Source: Knoellia flava TL1
GTDB lineage: Bacteria; Actinomycetota; Actinomycetes; Actinomycetales; Dermatophilaceae
Assembly: GCF_000768675.1 (NCBI RefSeq)
Contig: NZ_AVPI01000001.1
Span: 186,001-250,000 of the forward strand
Length of the DNA: 64,000 nt
Direction of reading: 5' to 3'
Both the position numbers and the translations under genes were made by a program. How positions within the stretch are numbered: position 1 is the first letter of the stretch; every line of letters begins with the position of its first letter. Shown piece after piece: positions 7,949 to 19,610 of this stretch. The notes under the pieces are model-generated. The model searched no databases, was not told the origin of the DNA, and saw only the letters and a program-made list of their open reading frames with translations.

Positions 7949-8413
7949 GTGACGACGTCGAAGACCTCCACGGCCACCGCGGGCACCGACCTGCTCGCCC
8001 TCGACCGCCAGGTCTGCTACGCCCTCGCGGTCGCCTCGCGCAACGTCATCGCGCTCTACAAGCCGCTGCTCGAGCCGATGGGCCTGACCCACCCGCAGTA
8101 CCTCGTCATGCTCGCGCTCTGGGAGGAGACCCCGCTCACCGTGAGCGAGCTCGGCCGCCGCGTGAGTCTCGAGCCGGGCACACTCTCGCCCCTGCTCAAG
8201 CGGCTCGAGGCCGGCGGGCTCATCACCCGAGAGCGTGACCCACGCGACGAGCGCGCCCTCGCCGTCTCGCTCACCCCCGCGGGTGCCCGGCTGAGGAGGC
8301 GTGCCGAGAAGGTCCCGCCGGCCATCCTCGACCGGCTCGGCATGGAGCTGTCCGAGCTCGAGGACCTGCGCGACGGACTCACCCGCCTCATCACCGCCGC
8401 CCGCGCCCAGTAG
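7949..8413 (+). CDS. MarR-family regulator, OhrR-like
   Basis: 154 residues from GTG 7949, the usual MarR length. The N-terminal helix carries DRQVCYALAVASR with C23 in the position of the peroxide-sensing cysteine of OhrR proteins, followed by YKPLLEPMGLTHPQYLVMLAL. The winged helix-turn-helix covers about residues 59-110 (LTVSELGRRVSLEPGTLSPL, then RLEAGGLITRERDPRDERA). OhrR represses organic hydroperoxide resistance genes until its cysteine is oxidised. No ohr gene is adjacent, so the target may be the divergent small gene or lie elsewhere. The MarR call is firm; the OhrR subtype rests on the cysteine and its context. Confidence 0.85.
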   Translation: MTTSKTSTATAGTDLLALDRQVCYALAVASRNVIALYKPLLEPMGLTHPQYLVMLALWEETPLTVSELGRRVSLEPGTLSPLLKRLEAGGLITRERDPRDERALAVSLTPAGARLRRRAEKVPPAILDRLGMELSELEDLRDGLTRLITAARAQ

Positions 8414-8436
8414 CTCGGGTCGCGAGCCGGGTTGGC

Positions 8437-8468
8437 GCTCGCGAGCCGCTTCGAGGCGGCTCGTGAGC
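8437..8468. terminator. Bidirectional terminator between marR and purL
   Basis: Inverted repeat with arms GCTCGCGAGCCGC (8437-8449) and GCGGCTCGTGAGC (8456-8468), 12 of 13 pairs, with loop TTCGAG. It lies between the converging stops of marR (8413) and purL (8510). There is no T-run. Function is inferred from position. Confidence 0.55.
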
Positions 8469-8509
8469 GAGAGAGCGGCTCGGGAGACGGCCGCTCCTCC
8501 GCCGAGGGG

Positions 8510-12421
<3,912 letters not shown>

Positions 12422-12483
12422 TCTGGGTTCTCCGAACGTGTGCGGCCGGGCCGGGTCACAGGCTACTGGCCCTTGGTCGGACC

Positions 12484-12795
12484 TCAGACCACCGGATCAG
12501 CGAGGTCGAAGGCGCGCGACACCGCGGTGGCCAGCTCCTGCTCCTGCTCGGGCAGGAGGAACCCGACCAGACGCCCCACGGCGCCGACCTCGGTCGTCTG
12601 GATGTTGTCGATCGACACCGCGCACGGGTGGTCCAGCCCGTTCCTCGGGCCGACGGGGATCTCGGTGAACCCGCCTCGCACCGTGCTCGTGATCGGCGCC
12701 ACCGTGACCTTCGTGAGGTGGGGGCGGGCCGTCTCTCGGGTGAGGATGACGGCTGGACGTGGTTTGTCCAGCTGGACGATGTGGATCGGGCGCAT
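12484..12795 (-). CDS. mazF: MazF/PemK-type toxin, probable endoribonuclease
   Basis: 103 residues with the MazF fold signature: an N-terminal strand ([17 protein letters not shown]), [33 protein letters not shown] and a C-terminal helix region. MazF enzymes cut RNA at short sequences and arrest growth when their antitoxin is lost. The ATG overlaps the stop of the ribbon-helix-helix gene just upstream (ATGA), the usual antitoxin-first order. The cut site cannot be predicted. The pair sits between purL and the methyltransferase/purC genes, with only 62 bases between its stop and purL. Confidence 0.85.
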   Translation of the reverse strand: MRPIHIVQLDKPRPAVILTRETARPHLTKVTVAPITSTVRGGFTEIPVGPRNGLDHPCAVSIDNIQTTEVGAVGRLVGFLLPEQEQELATAVSRAFDLADPVV

Positions 12796-13046
12796 CAGTC
12801 GAGATCGGGATATGTGCGGTTACGCGACCACTCCGCGAGCCCCGCCAGGTCGTCATCCTCGAGGGCTCCCGCGGCCTTCTGCGCCATGAGCCGCTGGACT
12901 TCCTCGGCATACAACCTCCGGCGCAGCTCGCGCTCGAGGGCGGACTCGACCAGCTCAGCGCGGCTGCGCGCCTGCCCGGACTTCACCTGGTCGTCGAGGA
13001 AGGCGACGAGGCGGTCGTCGATGCGGACGGAGATCTGCGTGCTCAC
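12795..13046 (-). CDS. Ribbon-helix-helix antitoxin
   Basis: 83 residues from a GTG at 13046. The N-terminus (MSTQISVRIDDRLVAFLDD) followed by QARSRAELVESALERELRR is a typical MetJ/Arc/CopG ribbon-helix-helix DNA-binding domain. The C-terminal 35 residues (EEVQRLMAQKAAGALEDDD, then LAGLAEWSR) are the acidic toxin-binding tail. It should dimerise, repress its own promoter and neutralise the MazF partner. Translational coupling through the ATGA overlap supports a type II toxin-antitoxin module. Confidence 0.85.
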   Translation of the reverse strand: MSTQISVRIDDRLVAFLDDQVKSGQARSRAELVESALERELRRRLYAEEVQRLMAQKAAGALEDDDLAGLAEWSRNRTYPDLD

Positions 13047-13095
13047 GCACGAATGGTATCGCCACCGGGTGACAGAGTGAATCCCAAAGGCACGG

Positions 13096-13770
13096 TCAGC
13101 GCGTGAGGACCGCCCGCCAGCAGGGGTAGTCCGTCAGCGACCCGTCGGCGACGACCTCGACCTCGCTCAGCCCGTGGCTGGCGAAGAGGGACACGTCCTC
13201 GGCGGTGAGGAGCCACGGCGGCCCCGAGCCGTCGTCGTCGGGCTGCAGGACGCCCTGGACCGCCACGAGCGTGCCGCCGGGCGCGACGAGGTCCGCGATG
13301 GCCCCGACGGTCCGGTCGCGCAGGTCCCGCGGCAGGGCCTGGACGGTGTAGACGTCGACGACGAGGTCGAAGGCCCGGTGCCAGTCCTGCGGCAGGTCGA
13401 AGAGGTCGGCCGTGAGGTAGACGACCTGGGTGTCCGGGTGGCGCCGGCGGGCCGTGCGGATCGCCGTCGGCGAGAGGTCGAAGGCGGTCGTCTCGAACCC
13501 GAGGGACGCGACGTGCTCGGCGTCGGCGCCGAGGCCGCAGCCGACGACGACCGCCCGACGTCCCTCGCCGCGCACGCCGTGCTCGCGCGACCAGGCGGCG
13601 AGGAGCGGCTGCGGGTCGTCGTGGTCCCACGCCATCGTCACCTCGCCGGACTCGCCGGCGGCATAGAGCTCCTCGAACCAGCTCGTCGGGTCACCCCGCT
13701 CGATGCTCGCCTGTGCGAGGCGGTCCGCCTCCTGCTGCCAGCGGCGCGGTTCGGAGCCTTGGCGGGTCAT
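13096..13770 (-). CDS. Class I SAM-dependent methyltransferase, TPMT-like
   Basis: 224 residues. SAM binding is shown by VVVGCGLGADAEHVASLGFE (about residues 75-94) and FDLSPTAIRTARRRHP, with TADLFDLP and FDLVVDVYTVQALPRDLR further on. The N-terminal WFEELYAAGESG and the W-D pairs in the first 60 residues resemble the thiopurine methyltransferase-like group, which methylates small nucleophiles; the true substrate is unknown. Its ATG is three bases after the purC stop, so it probably shares the purC transcript. Confidence 0.75.
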   Translation of the reverse strand: MTRQGSEPRRWQQEADRLAQASIERGDPTSWFEELYAAGESGEVTMAWDHDDPQPLLAAWSREHGVRGEGRRAVVVGCGLGADAEHVASLGFETTAFDLSPTAIRTARRRHPDTQVVYLTADLFDLPQDWHRAFDLVVDVYTVQALPRDLRDRTVGAIADLVAPGGTLVAVQGVLQPDDDGSGPPWLLTAEDVSLFASHGLSEVEVVADGSLTDYPCWRAVLTR

Positions 13771-13773
13771 GGG

Positions 13774-14649
13774 TCAGAACGTCCGGCCGGTGAGGCGCTC
13801 GTAGGCCTCGACGTACTTCGCCCGGGTCCGCTCGACGACGTCGGCCGGCAGTGCGGGCGGCGCGTCGCCGGAGGTCTTGTCCCAGCCGCTCTCGGCGGAC
13901 AGGAGCCACTCGCGCACGAACTCCTTGTCGAAGCTCGGCTGAGGGTGGCCCGGCTCCCACTGGTCCGCGGGCCAGAAGCGGGACGAGTCCGGGGTGAGCA
14001 CCTCGTCGGCGAGGACGAGGGCACCGCCGGCGTCGACGCCGAACTCGACCTTGGTGTCGGCGATGAGGATGCCGCGCTCGCCGGCGATCTCGTTGCCGCG
14101 GGCGAGGATGCGGGTCGTGAGGTCGCGCAGCTCCTCGGCGCGCTCAGCGCCCACCTCGCCGACGACGGCCTCGAAGGACATCGGCTCGTCGTGCTCGCCC
14201 ACGGGCGCCTTCGTCGACGGGGTGAAGAGCGGCGCGTCGAACCGGTCGCCGTCGCGCAGGCCCTCGGGCAGCGCGAGCCCGCTCACGGTGCCATCGGCGA
14301 GGTACTCCCGCAGGCCGCCGCCGGTGAGGTAGGCCCGGGCCACGCACTCCACCGGCACCATCTCGAGCCGCTGGACGAGCACCGCGCGACCGGCGACGAT
14401 GTCGGGCACATCGGTCGACACGACGTGGTTGGGCACGAGGTCGGCGAGCTGGTCGAACCACCACAGCGACAGCTGGGTGAGCACGGCGCCCTTGTCGGGG
14501 ATCGGCGGGTCGAGGATGAAGTCGAAGGCCGAGATCCGGTCCGAGGCGACAAGGAGCAGCTGGTCGTCACGCCCGTCCGGGACGTAGAGGTCGCGGACCT
14601 TGCCCGAGTAGAGGTGGGTGAAGCCGGGGATCTCGAGCGGCGTCGTCAT
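13774..14649 (-). CDS. purC: Phosphoribosylaminoimidazole-succinocarboxamide synthase (SAICAR synthase)
   Basis: 291 residues. The enzyme joins CAIR and aspartate with ATP to make SAICAR in purine synthesis. Family motifs include YSGKVRDLYVP (about 14-24), VASDRISAFDFIL, the Arg/Glu segment VPVECVARAYLTGGG, and the signatures ILIADTKVEFGVD and LADEVLTPDSSRFWPA. Full length for the long actinobacterial type. It starts at ATG 14649 and is followed three bases after its stop by the methyltransferase gene. purL and purD on the same strand belong to the same pathway. Confidence 0.96.
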   Translation of the reverse strand: MTTPLEIPGFTHLYSGKVRDLYVPDGRDDQLLLVASDRISAFDFILDPPIPDKGAVLTQLSLWWFDQLADLVPNHVVSTDVPDIVAGRAVLVQRLEMVPVECVARAYLTGGGLREYLADGTVSGLALPEGLRDGDRFDAPLFTPSTKAPVGEHDEPMSFEAVVGEVGAERAEELRDLTTRILARGNEIAGERGILIADTKVEFGVDAGGALVLADEVLTPDSSRFWPADQWEPGHPQPSFDKEFVREWLLSAESGWDKTSGDAPPALPADVVERTRAKYVEAYERLTGRTF

Positions 14650-14680
14650 GCCTGCGATTCTGGCAGCCTCGGCCCCGCCG

Positions 14681-15133
14681 TCACTCCCGGGCAGCGGCCG
14701 GCCAGCGCTGGGCGCCCGGGCCGTCGGCGGCGTGGGCGTCCTCGGGGTTGTAGATCGGGCAGCTCGTCATCGACAGGCAGCCGCAGCCGATGCAGCCGGT
14801 GAGCCCGTCGCGCACCTCGACGAGGGCGTCGATGCGGGCGGTGAGGGCGGCGTGCCACACCTTGGAGAGCCGGGCCCAGTCGCCCTTGGTCGGCGGGTGG
14901 TCGTCGGGCAGGGTCGCGAGCGCCTCACCGATCTCGCCCAAGCTGAGACCGAACCGCTGGCCGGCGCGCACGACCGCGATCCGGCGGAGCACATGCCGTC
15001 CGTAGCGGCGGTGGTTGCCGGCGTTGCGCACGCTCGCGATGAGCCCGCGCTCCTCGTAGAACCGGACCGTCGGGACCGAGACGCCGCTGCGTGCGGCGAC
15101 TTCACCTATGGGCAGCAGGTCGTTCTTGTCCAC
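14681..15133 (-). CDS. soxR: Redox-sensing activator SoxR
   Basis: 150 residues, MerR family. The N-terminal winged helix reads LLPIGEVAARSGVSVPTVRF, then YEERGLI and AGNHRRY; a dimerisation helix follows. The [2Fe-2S] cluster motif CIGCGCLSMTSC gives C114, C117, C119 and C125, matching the spacing of known SoxR proteins. SoxR activates genes in response to redox-cycling compounds; in actinobacteria its targets are often exporters. The divergent MFS exporter gene 45 bases away, with a SoxR-type palindrome between, fits that exactly. The start is a GTG at 15133. Confidence 0.93.
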   Translation of the reverse strand: MDKNDLLPIGEVAARSGVSVPTVRFYEERGLIASVRNAGNHRRYGRHVLRRIAVVRAGQRFGLSLGEIGEALATLPDDHPPTKGDWARLSKVWHAALTARIDALVEVRDGLTGCIGCGCLSMTSCPIYNPEDAHAADGPGAQRWPAAARE

Positions 15134-15152
15134 GCCCGCAGCCTACGACTTG

Positions 15153-15172
15153 ATCTCAGGTGCGCTTGAGAT
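15153..15172. promoter_or_regulatory. SoxR operator between soxR and the MFS gene
   Basis: ATCTCAGGTGCGCTTGAGAT is a 20-base palindrome in which 16 bases agree with its own complement. Outer bases ATCTCA/TGAGAT are perfectly paired, as in MerR/SoxR boxes. It fills most of the 45-base gap between divergent soxR and the exporter gene. A TTGATC at 15150-15155 could be the exporter -35. Binding by the adjacent SoxR is inferred. Confidence 0.75.
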
Positions 15173-15178
15173 ATCAGG

Positions 15179-16633
15179 ATGCCCGGCATGACCTCGACGG
15201 CCGCCGTGCCGACCCCCGCGCCTCCCGGAGGGTCAGCTCCCGCGGCCGCACCTGAGCGCGCCGAGCGCCTGCTCAGCGCGCGACACCTGCCGGTGGCGGT
15301 CGGCATCATCGCCCTCGTCACCCTCGGCGCCTTCGAGAACCGGGCTGTCATCAGCATCATGCCGACCGCCACCCGGGCCCTCGATGGGCTCGCGTGGTTC
15401 GGCGCCGCCAACGCGGCCTCGATGGTGACCTTCATGGTGGCCGTCGTCGTCGCCGGCCGCTGGGTCGACCGCGTCGGGGCGCGCACGGTCCTGCTCACCG
15501 GGCTGGGGACGTTCGCTGCCGCCCAGGTCGTCACCGCGGCTGCCCCGTCGATGGCCGTGCTCCTCCTCGGGCGCGGGCTCTCCGGCATCGCCGAGGGGCT
15601 CATCGACGTCTCGACGCTCGTCTTCGCCGCCCGGGCACTGCCCGAGCACCTGCGCGCCAAGGTGTTCGCGACCTTCGCCGCCGCCTGGATCCTGCCGAGC
15701 CTCCTCGGCCCCGGGGCCGCAGGTGCGGCCGAGGCGCTCGTCGGCTGGCGGCTCGTCTTCCTGCTGCCGACCGTCCTGCTCGTGCCCGCACTCCTCCTGC
15801 TCCTGCCCGCGCTGCGCCGCAACGTCCGGCACGACGACGGCCAGGCCACCAGAGCTGCGGACGCAAGCCCGACGCCGGCGCCGCTCGCCCCGGCCATCGG
15901 GCTCGCCACGGCCGTCGCCCTGCTCAGCATCGGCGGTCCGCTCGCCTTCGATGGCGGGGACCACCGGCTCGCCGGGCTCGTCGCCCTCGCGGTCGGCGGA
16001 CTCGCCCTCGTCGCCACGGTGCGCGCAGCGCTGCCGCCCGGGACGCTCACGGTGGCACGCGGCATACCGGCAGTGGTCGCGCTGCGCACGCTCCTCGTCG
16101 TCGCGTTCGGCGGCATCGGTGGCTACCTGCCTCTCATGCTCGACGTCACCCACGACGTCGGGCCGGCGCTCGCGGGCATCAGCCTCAGCGTCACCGGCGT
16201 CTTCTGGGCCGTCGGCTCGGCGGTCCACAGCCTCGACGCCGTCCAACGACGCCTCGACGCCGCGGCCCGGGTCCGGCTCGGCCTCGCGCTCATCGTCGTC
16301 GGGGGGACCGGCCCGCTGCTCATCGCGCTCGGCGTCCTCGGGCTCGTGCCGGGGCTCGTCGGGTGGGCGCTCGCCGCGACCGGCATGGGGCTCTCCTCCC
16401 CCAGCCTGGCGACGGAGATCTTCACCCTCGCCGAGCCGCACGAGCAGGGGCAGGCAACCGCCGCGTCGCAGATCGGCGCGAGCCTCGGCAGCGCGCTCAC
16501 GACAGCCGGCGGGGGCGCGCTCATCGCCGCCCGCCACGACACCCTCGACGGAGGGGTCTTCGCGCTACTCATCGGTATCTCGATCGCGGCCGCCGCGACG
16601 GCCCTCACTCTCACGCACCGGCTGCGCGCGTAG
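15179..16633 (+). CDS. MFS transporter, probable SoxR-controlled drug exporter
   Basis: 484 residues with about 14 hydrophobic segments, starting ARHLPVAVGIIALVTLGAFE. MFS motif A is seen as GRWVDRVGARTVLL (about 96-109), and GRGLSGIAEGLIDVSTLVFA lies in helix 4-5, like DHA2-type or related multidrug exporters. It is divergent from soxR across a SoxR-type operator, so it probably exports redox-active compounds under SoxR control. Two ATG codons (15179, 15188) can start it; neither has a clear ribosome binding site and the promoter lies very close, so a leaderless message is possible. Substrate not predictable. Confidence 0.85.
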   Translation: MPGMTSTAAVPTPAPPGGSAPAAAPERAERLLSARHLPVAVGIIALVTLGAFENRAVISIMPTATRALDGLAWFGAANAASMVTFMVAVVVAGRWVDRVGARTVLLTGLGTFAAAQVVTAAAPSMAVLLLGRGLSGIAEGLIDVSTLVFAARALPEHLRAKVFATFAAAWILPSLLGPGAAGAAEALVGWRLVFLLPTVLLVPALLLLLPALRRNVRHDDGQATRAADASPTPAPLAPAIGLATAVALLSIGGPLAFDGGDHRLAGLVALAVGGLALVATVRAALPPGTLTVARGIPAVVALRTLLVVAFGGIGGYLPLMLDVTHDVGPALAGISLSVTGVFWAVGSAVHSLDAVQRRLDAAARVRLGLALIVVGGTGPLLIALGVLGLVPGLVGWALAATGMGLSSPSLATEIFTLAEPHEQGQATAASQIGASLGSALTTAGGGALIAARHDTLDGGVFALLIGISIAAAATALTLTHRLRA

Positions 16634-16694
16634 GTCGTTCCCGTGGGCGGATGCCCCTGCCGCAAACCGCTGGCGGGCTGGCACAGTACGACCC

Positions 16695-17282
16695 ATGCTC
16701 TCGTCCCGTGACCTGTCCCTCGTGGCCATCTTCGCCGGCGTCATCGCCGCGCTCGGCCTCGTCCCGGCCGTCTCGCCCTTCGGTGGCGCCGTCCCCATCA
16801 CCGCGCAGTCGATGGGCATCATGCTCGCCGGCGCCATCCTCGGCGCGCGCCGCGGCGCCCTGTCGGTGCTGCTCTTCCTCGCGCTGGTCGCCATCGGGCT
16901 GCCGCTGCTCTCCGGCGGGCGTGGAGGCCTCGGTGTCTTCGCCGGGCCAAGCGTCGGCTACCTCGTGGGCTTCCCCGTCGCGGCCTTCCTCGTCGGCCTG
17001 CTCACCGAGCGCGTCGGCCGCCCCTACCGGGTCCACCTCGGCGTCATGGCCAACATCCTCGGCGGCGTCCTCGCCCTCAACGTCCTCGGCATCATCGGCA
17101 TGGCCGCAGTCCTCGGCGTCTCGCTCGTCAAGGCCACGACCCTCGCCGCCGTCTTCATGCCCGGCGACGTCGTCAAGGCCGTCCTCACCGCCGTCGTCGC
17201 CGCGGGCGTCCACGCCGCCTACCCCGGCCTCATCCCGGCGCGCCGCGAGCAGCCCGCCACCCCGGACCGCGTCTCCGCCTGA
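16695..17282 (+). CDS. bioY: Biotin ECF transporter substrate-binding subunit BioY
   Basis: 195 residues, six membrane helices. The family pattern is clear: ITAQSMGIMLAGAILGARRG (about 35-54), LPLLSGGRGGLGVFAGPSVG, GYLVGFPVAAFLVGLL and a C-terminal FMPGDVVKAVLTA. BioY binds biotin with high affinity in the membrane. It is followed 22 bases later by the ATPase and then the EcfT-like gene, giving a complete dedicated bioYMN transporter. No biotin synthesis gene is in the window, so the organism may rely on uptake. No BirA-type operator was recognised in the 61 bases upstream. Confidence 0.95.
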   Translation: MLSSRDLSLVAIFAGVIAALGLVPAVSPFGGAVPITAQSMGIMLAGAILGARRGALSVLLFLALVAIGLPLLSGGRGGLGVFAGPSVGYLVGFPVAAFLVGLLTERVGRPYRVHLGVMANILGGVLALNVLGIIGMAAVLGVSLVKATTLAAVFMPGDVVKAVLTAVVAAGVHAAYPGLIPARREQPATPDRVSA

Positions 17283-17304
17283 CGCTCCACCGAGCCACCC
17301 TTCC

Positions 17305-18000
17305 GTGCCCGAGATCCGCGTCGCGTCCGTCAGCCACTCCTTCGGCGACGGCGCGACGCGGCGACCGGTCCTGCGCGACGTCGACGTCACCCTCACCGAG
17401 CACCGCATCGGGGTCGTCGGGGCCAACGGCTCGGGCAAGTCGACCTTCGCCCGCCTGCTCAACGGCCTCGTCCACCCGGACTCGGGCACGGTGACGGTCG
17501 ACGGCCGCGACACCGTCCGCGACGGCCGCGAGGTCCGCCGGCGCGTCGGCTTCTGCTTCACCGACCCCGACGCCCAGATCGTCATGCCGACCGTCGCCGA
17601 GGACATCGCCTTCGGGCTGCGCCGCCGCGGTCTCACCAAGGACGAGGTGCGCGCGCGCACCCAGGGTGCGCTCACGGCATACGGGCTCGAGGGTCACGCC
17701 GACCACCCGGCCCACCTGCTCTCGGGCGGGCAGAAGCAGCTCCTCGCGCTCGCCAGCGTCCTCGTCACCGACCCCGACCTGCTCGTCCTCGACGAGCCGA
17801 CGACCCTGCTCGACCTGCGCAACGCCGAGATGGTCCGGCGGCTCGTCGACGGGCTCTCGCAGCAGGTCGTCCTCGTCACCCACCACCTCGACCTGCTCGA
17901 CGGCTTCGACCGCGTGCTCGTCTTCGACGACGGTCGCGTCGTCCACGACGGCACGCCCGCCGACGCCGTCGCGGCCTACCGCTCGCTCGTCGCCCGCTGA
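17305..18000 (+). CDS. bioM: Biotin ECF transporter ATPase BioM
   Basis: 231 residues from GTG 17305. ABC ATPase motifs: Walker A GANGSGKST (39-47), Q-loop FTDPDAQIVMPTVAEDIAFG, signature LLSGGQKQ, Walker B LLVLDEPTTLLDL and switch VTHHLDLL. The close match to EcfA/CbiO-type ATPases and the bioY and bioN neighbours give the BioM call. Its TGA overlaps the ATG of bioN by one base (TGATG), so the two are coupled. Confidence 0.94.
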   Translation: MPEIRVASVSHSFGDGATRRPVLRDVDVTLTEHRIGVVGANGSGKSTFARLLNGLVHPDSGTVTVDGRDTVRDGREVRRRVGFCFTDPDAQIVMPTVAEDIAFGLRRRGLTKDEVRARTQGALTAYGLEGHADHPAHLLSGGQKQLLALASVLVTDPDLLVLDEPTTLLDLRNAEMVRRLVDGLSQQVVLVTHHLDLLDGFDRVLVFDDGRVVHDGTPADAVAAYRSLVAR

Positions 18001-18608
18001 TGCCCGTCACCGCGGTCCCGCTCTACCTCCCCGGCGCCTCACCGGTCCACCGGCTCGGCGCCGGACCCAAGCTGCTCCTCCTGCTCGCGACGGGCGTGAC
18101 CCTCGCCGTCTGGCGCTCGCCGTGGCAGGTCGCCGTCGCGCTCGGAGCCGTCCTCCTCCTGTATGCCGTGGCGCGCCTTCCCTTGCGCGTGCTGGCCCGG
18201 CAGGTGGTCGCCCTCGCCTGGGTCGCCGTGCCGCTGCTCGCCTTCCAGTGGGTGTTCGCGTCGTGGCGGACGGGAGTCGGGGTCGTCGGCTCGTTCGTCA
18301 CGCTCGTCCTGCTCGCCGGGCTCGTCACGTTGACGACGCGAACGACGGCCATGGTCGACGCCGTCGTGCGGGTGTGCGGGTGGCTGCGGAAGTTCGGGGT
18401 CGACCCCGAGCGGGTGGGGCTCCTGCTGGCGCTGGGCATCCGGTCGGTGCACGTCGTCCTCGGGCTCGCGCAGGAGGTGCGCGAGGCGCAGCACGCGAGG
18501 GGGCTGCGGTCGAGCCCACGAGCGTTCGCCGTGCCGCTCATCGTCCGGTCGCTGCGACACGCCGACCGGCTCGGCGAGGCGCTCAGCGCCCGCGGCGTCG
18601 ACGACTGA
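18000..18608 (+). CDS. bioN: Biotin ECF transporter transmembrane subunit BioN (EcfT-type)
   Basis: 202 residues with four to five membrane helices. Two Ala-Arg-Gly coupling motifs sit at 166-168 (EAQHARG) and 197-199 (EALSARG). These are the hallmark of EcfT/CbiQ proteins: they contact the ATPase and pass on its movement. The ATG overlaps the bioM stop. Together with bioY and bioM this completes an energy-coupling-factor biotin importer. Confidence 0.93.
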   Translation: MPVTAVPLYLPGASPVHRLGAGPKLLLLLATGVTLAVWRSPWQVAVALGAVLLLYAVARLPLRVLARQVVALAWVAVPLLAFQWVFASWRTGVGVVGSFVTLVLLAGLVTLTTRTTAMVDAVVRVCGWLRKFGVDPERVGLLLALGIRSVHVVLGLAQEVREAQHARGLRSSPRAFAVPLIVRSLRHADRLGEALSARGVDD

Positions 18609-18639
18609 GTGCCGCGCGGCTGGGCGGGCCCGGACCGGC

Positions 18640-18714
18640 TCAGGCGATGCCGAACGCGGCGAGGACCTGCGCGTCACAGTCGAGGGTGATGCCGAACACG
18701 GGTGCGCGTGTCAT
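18640..18714 (-). pseudogene. Possible remnant of a VOC/glyoxalase-family gene (N-terminus only)
   Basis: A 24-codon frame reads MTRAPVFGITLDCDAQVLAA then FGIA and stops. Many VOC (glyoxalase-like) proteins of actinobacteria begin with almost the same sequence, where ITLDC-D-x-LAAF starts the first beta-alpha-beta unit. Nothing of the remaining 90 or more residues of that fold is seen downstream, where bioN ends. It looks like the stub left by a deletion. A chance frame or small peptide gene cannot be excluded at this length. Confidence 0.35.
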
Positions 18715-18832
18715 GGCGACAACCTCCGACCGGGCACCGACGATCGCTCCGGGTATCTGGAGTGGCTCCCCCACCTCCTGAGAGGTGCAGGACCACCCCT
18801 ACAGAACCCATGCCCAGAACGGGAGCACGACC

Positions 18833-19600
18833 ATGAGCGAGACCGCGAGCACGTCGGCCACCCCGGCAGCCGTCACCCCGACGACCACACCCACGGCGAC
18901 ATCCACGCCGACTCCCATCAGCGCGGCCCGGGTCCGCGCCTGCCTCGTCAGCGCGCAGATGTGGGCGCGCGAGCTGCCCCGCTACGCCAACTGGCAGCAG
19001 AGCAAGGCCGACTGGTGGTCCCTCGCCGCGGGCATCCTCGCGGCCGTCACCGGGCTGTCGGTCTTCCCCGTCCTCGACGACACCTCGACGACGACGGAGA
19101 AGGGCATCGTGGCGCTTGGCGCCCTGCTGTCGAGCATCTGCGCTCTCGTGCCCAGGGTGAAGAACTACGGCGAGATGGCCGGGCAGGCCCGCGAGCTCTC
19201 GACGACCTACGGCCCCCTCGTCGGGCGGCTCCTCGACAGCCTCGTCCAGGCGGAGGCAGGGACAGCGGACCAAGGCTCCCTCCGGGCCGTCATGGACGAC
19301 TTCGACAGGGCCAAGGCGCGCAAGGACACCCTGCGCTTCCTCGGCCGCGAGAGCGCGCGCGCCGCGGACCGCACCCGGGCGGAGGAGCGGGTCGCCGCGC
19401 TCGTGCCCCAGACACTCCAGGCACCCGCAACGCCGCCAGACGGCACGCCACCACGGTCGACGCCCTCCACCTCCGACGGGTCACCCACCCCACGCGCCAC
19501 GCGGGTCGACGGCCACCGCACCGTCAACATCGCGCTCTTCCAGTTCCCCGCGCGGGGGCCGGTCCCTGCGTCGGATGCCGGTGCGCCACGGCCTGTCTAG
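18833..19600 (+). CDS. Two-helix membrane protein, SLATT-like
   Basis: 255 residues from ATG 18833, with a GGGAG ribosome site about seven bases before it. Residues 1-30 are Thr/Pro/Ala-rich. Then comes LVSAQMWARELPRYANWQQ, a helical hairpin (about 61-80, WWSLAAGILAAVTGLSVFPV, and 91-107, GIVALGALLSSICALVP), an amphipathic helix (RVKNYGEMAGQARELSTTYG) and a coiled region to 200. The last 55 residues are disordered. Two close helices followed by a tyrosine-containing helix is the layout of SLATT proteins, membrane effectors linked to nucleotide-signal defence systems. No nucleotide cyclase or SLOG gene is adjacent, so this would be an orphan. The assignment is structural resemblance only. Confidence 0.5.
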   Translation: MSETASTSATPAAVTPTTTPTATSTPTPISAARVRACLVSAQMWARELPRYANWQQSKADWWSLAAGILAAVTGLSVFPVLDDTSTTTEKGIVALGALLSSICALVPRVKNYGEMAGQARELSTTYGPLVGRLLDSLVQAEAGTADQGSLRAVMDDFDRAKARKDTLRFLGRESARAADRTRAEERVAALVPQTLQAPATPPDGTPPRSTPSTSDGSPTPRATRVDGHRTVNIALFQFPARGPVPASDAGAPRPV

Positions 19601-19610
19601 GGTGAGGTCC

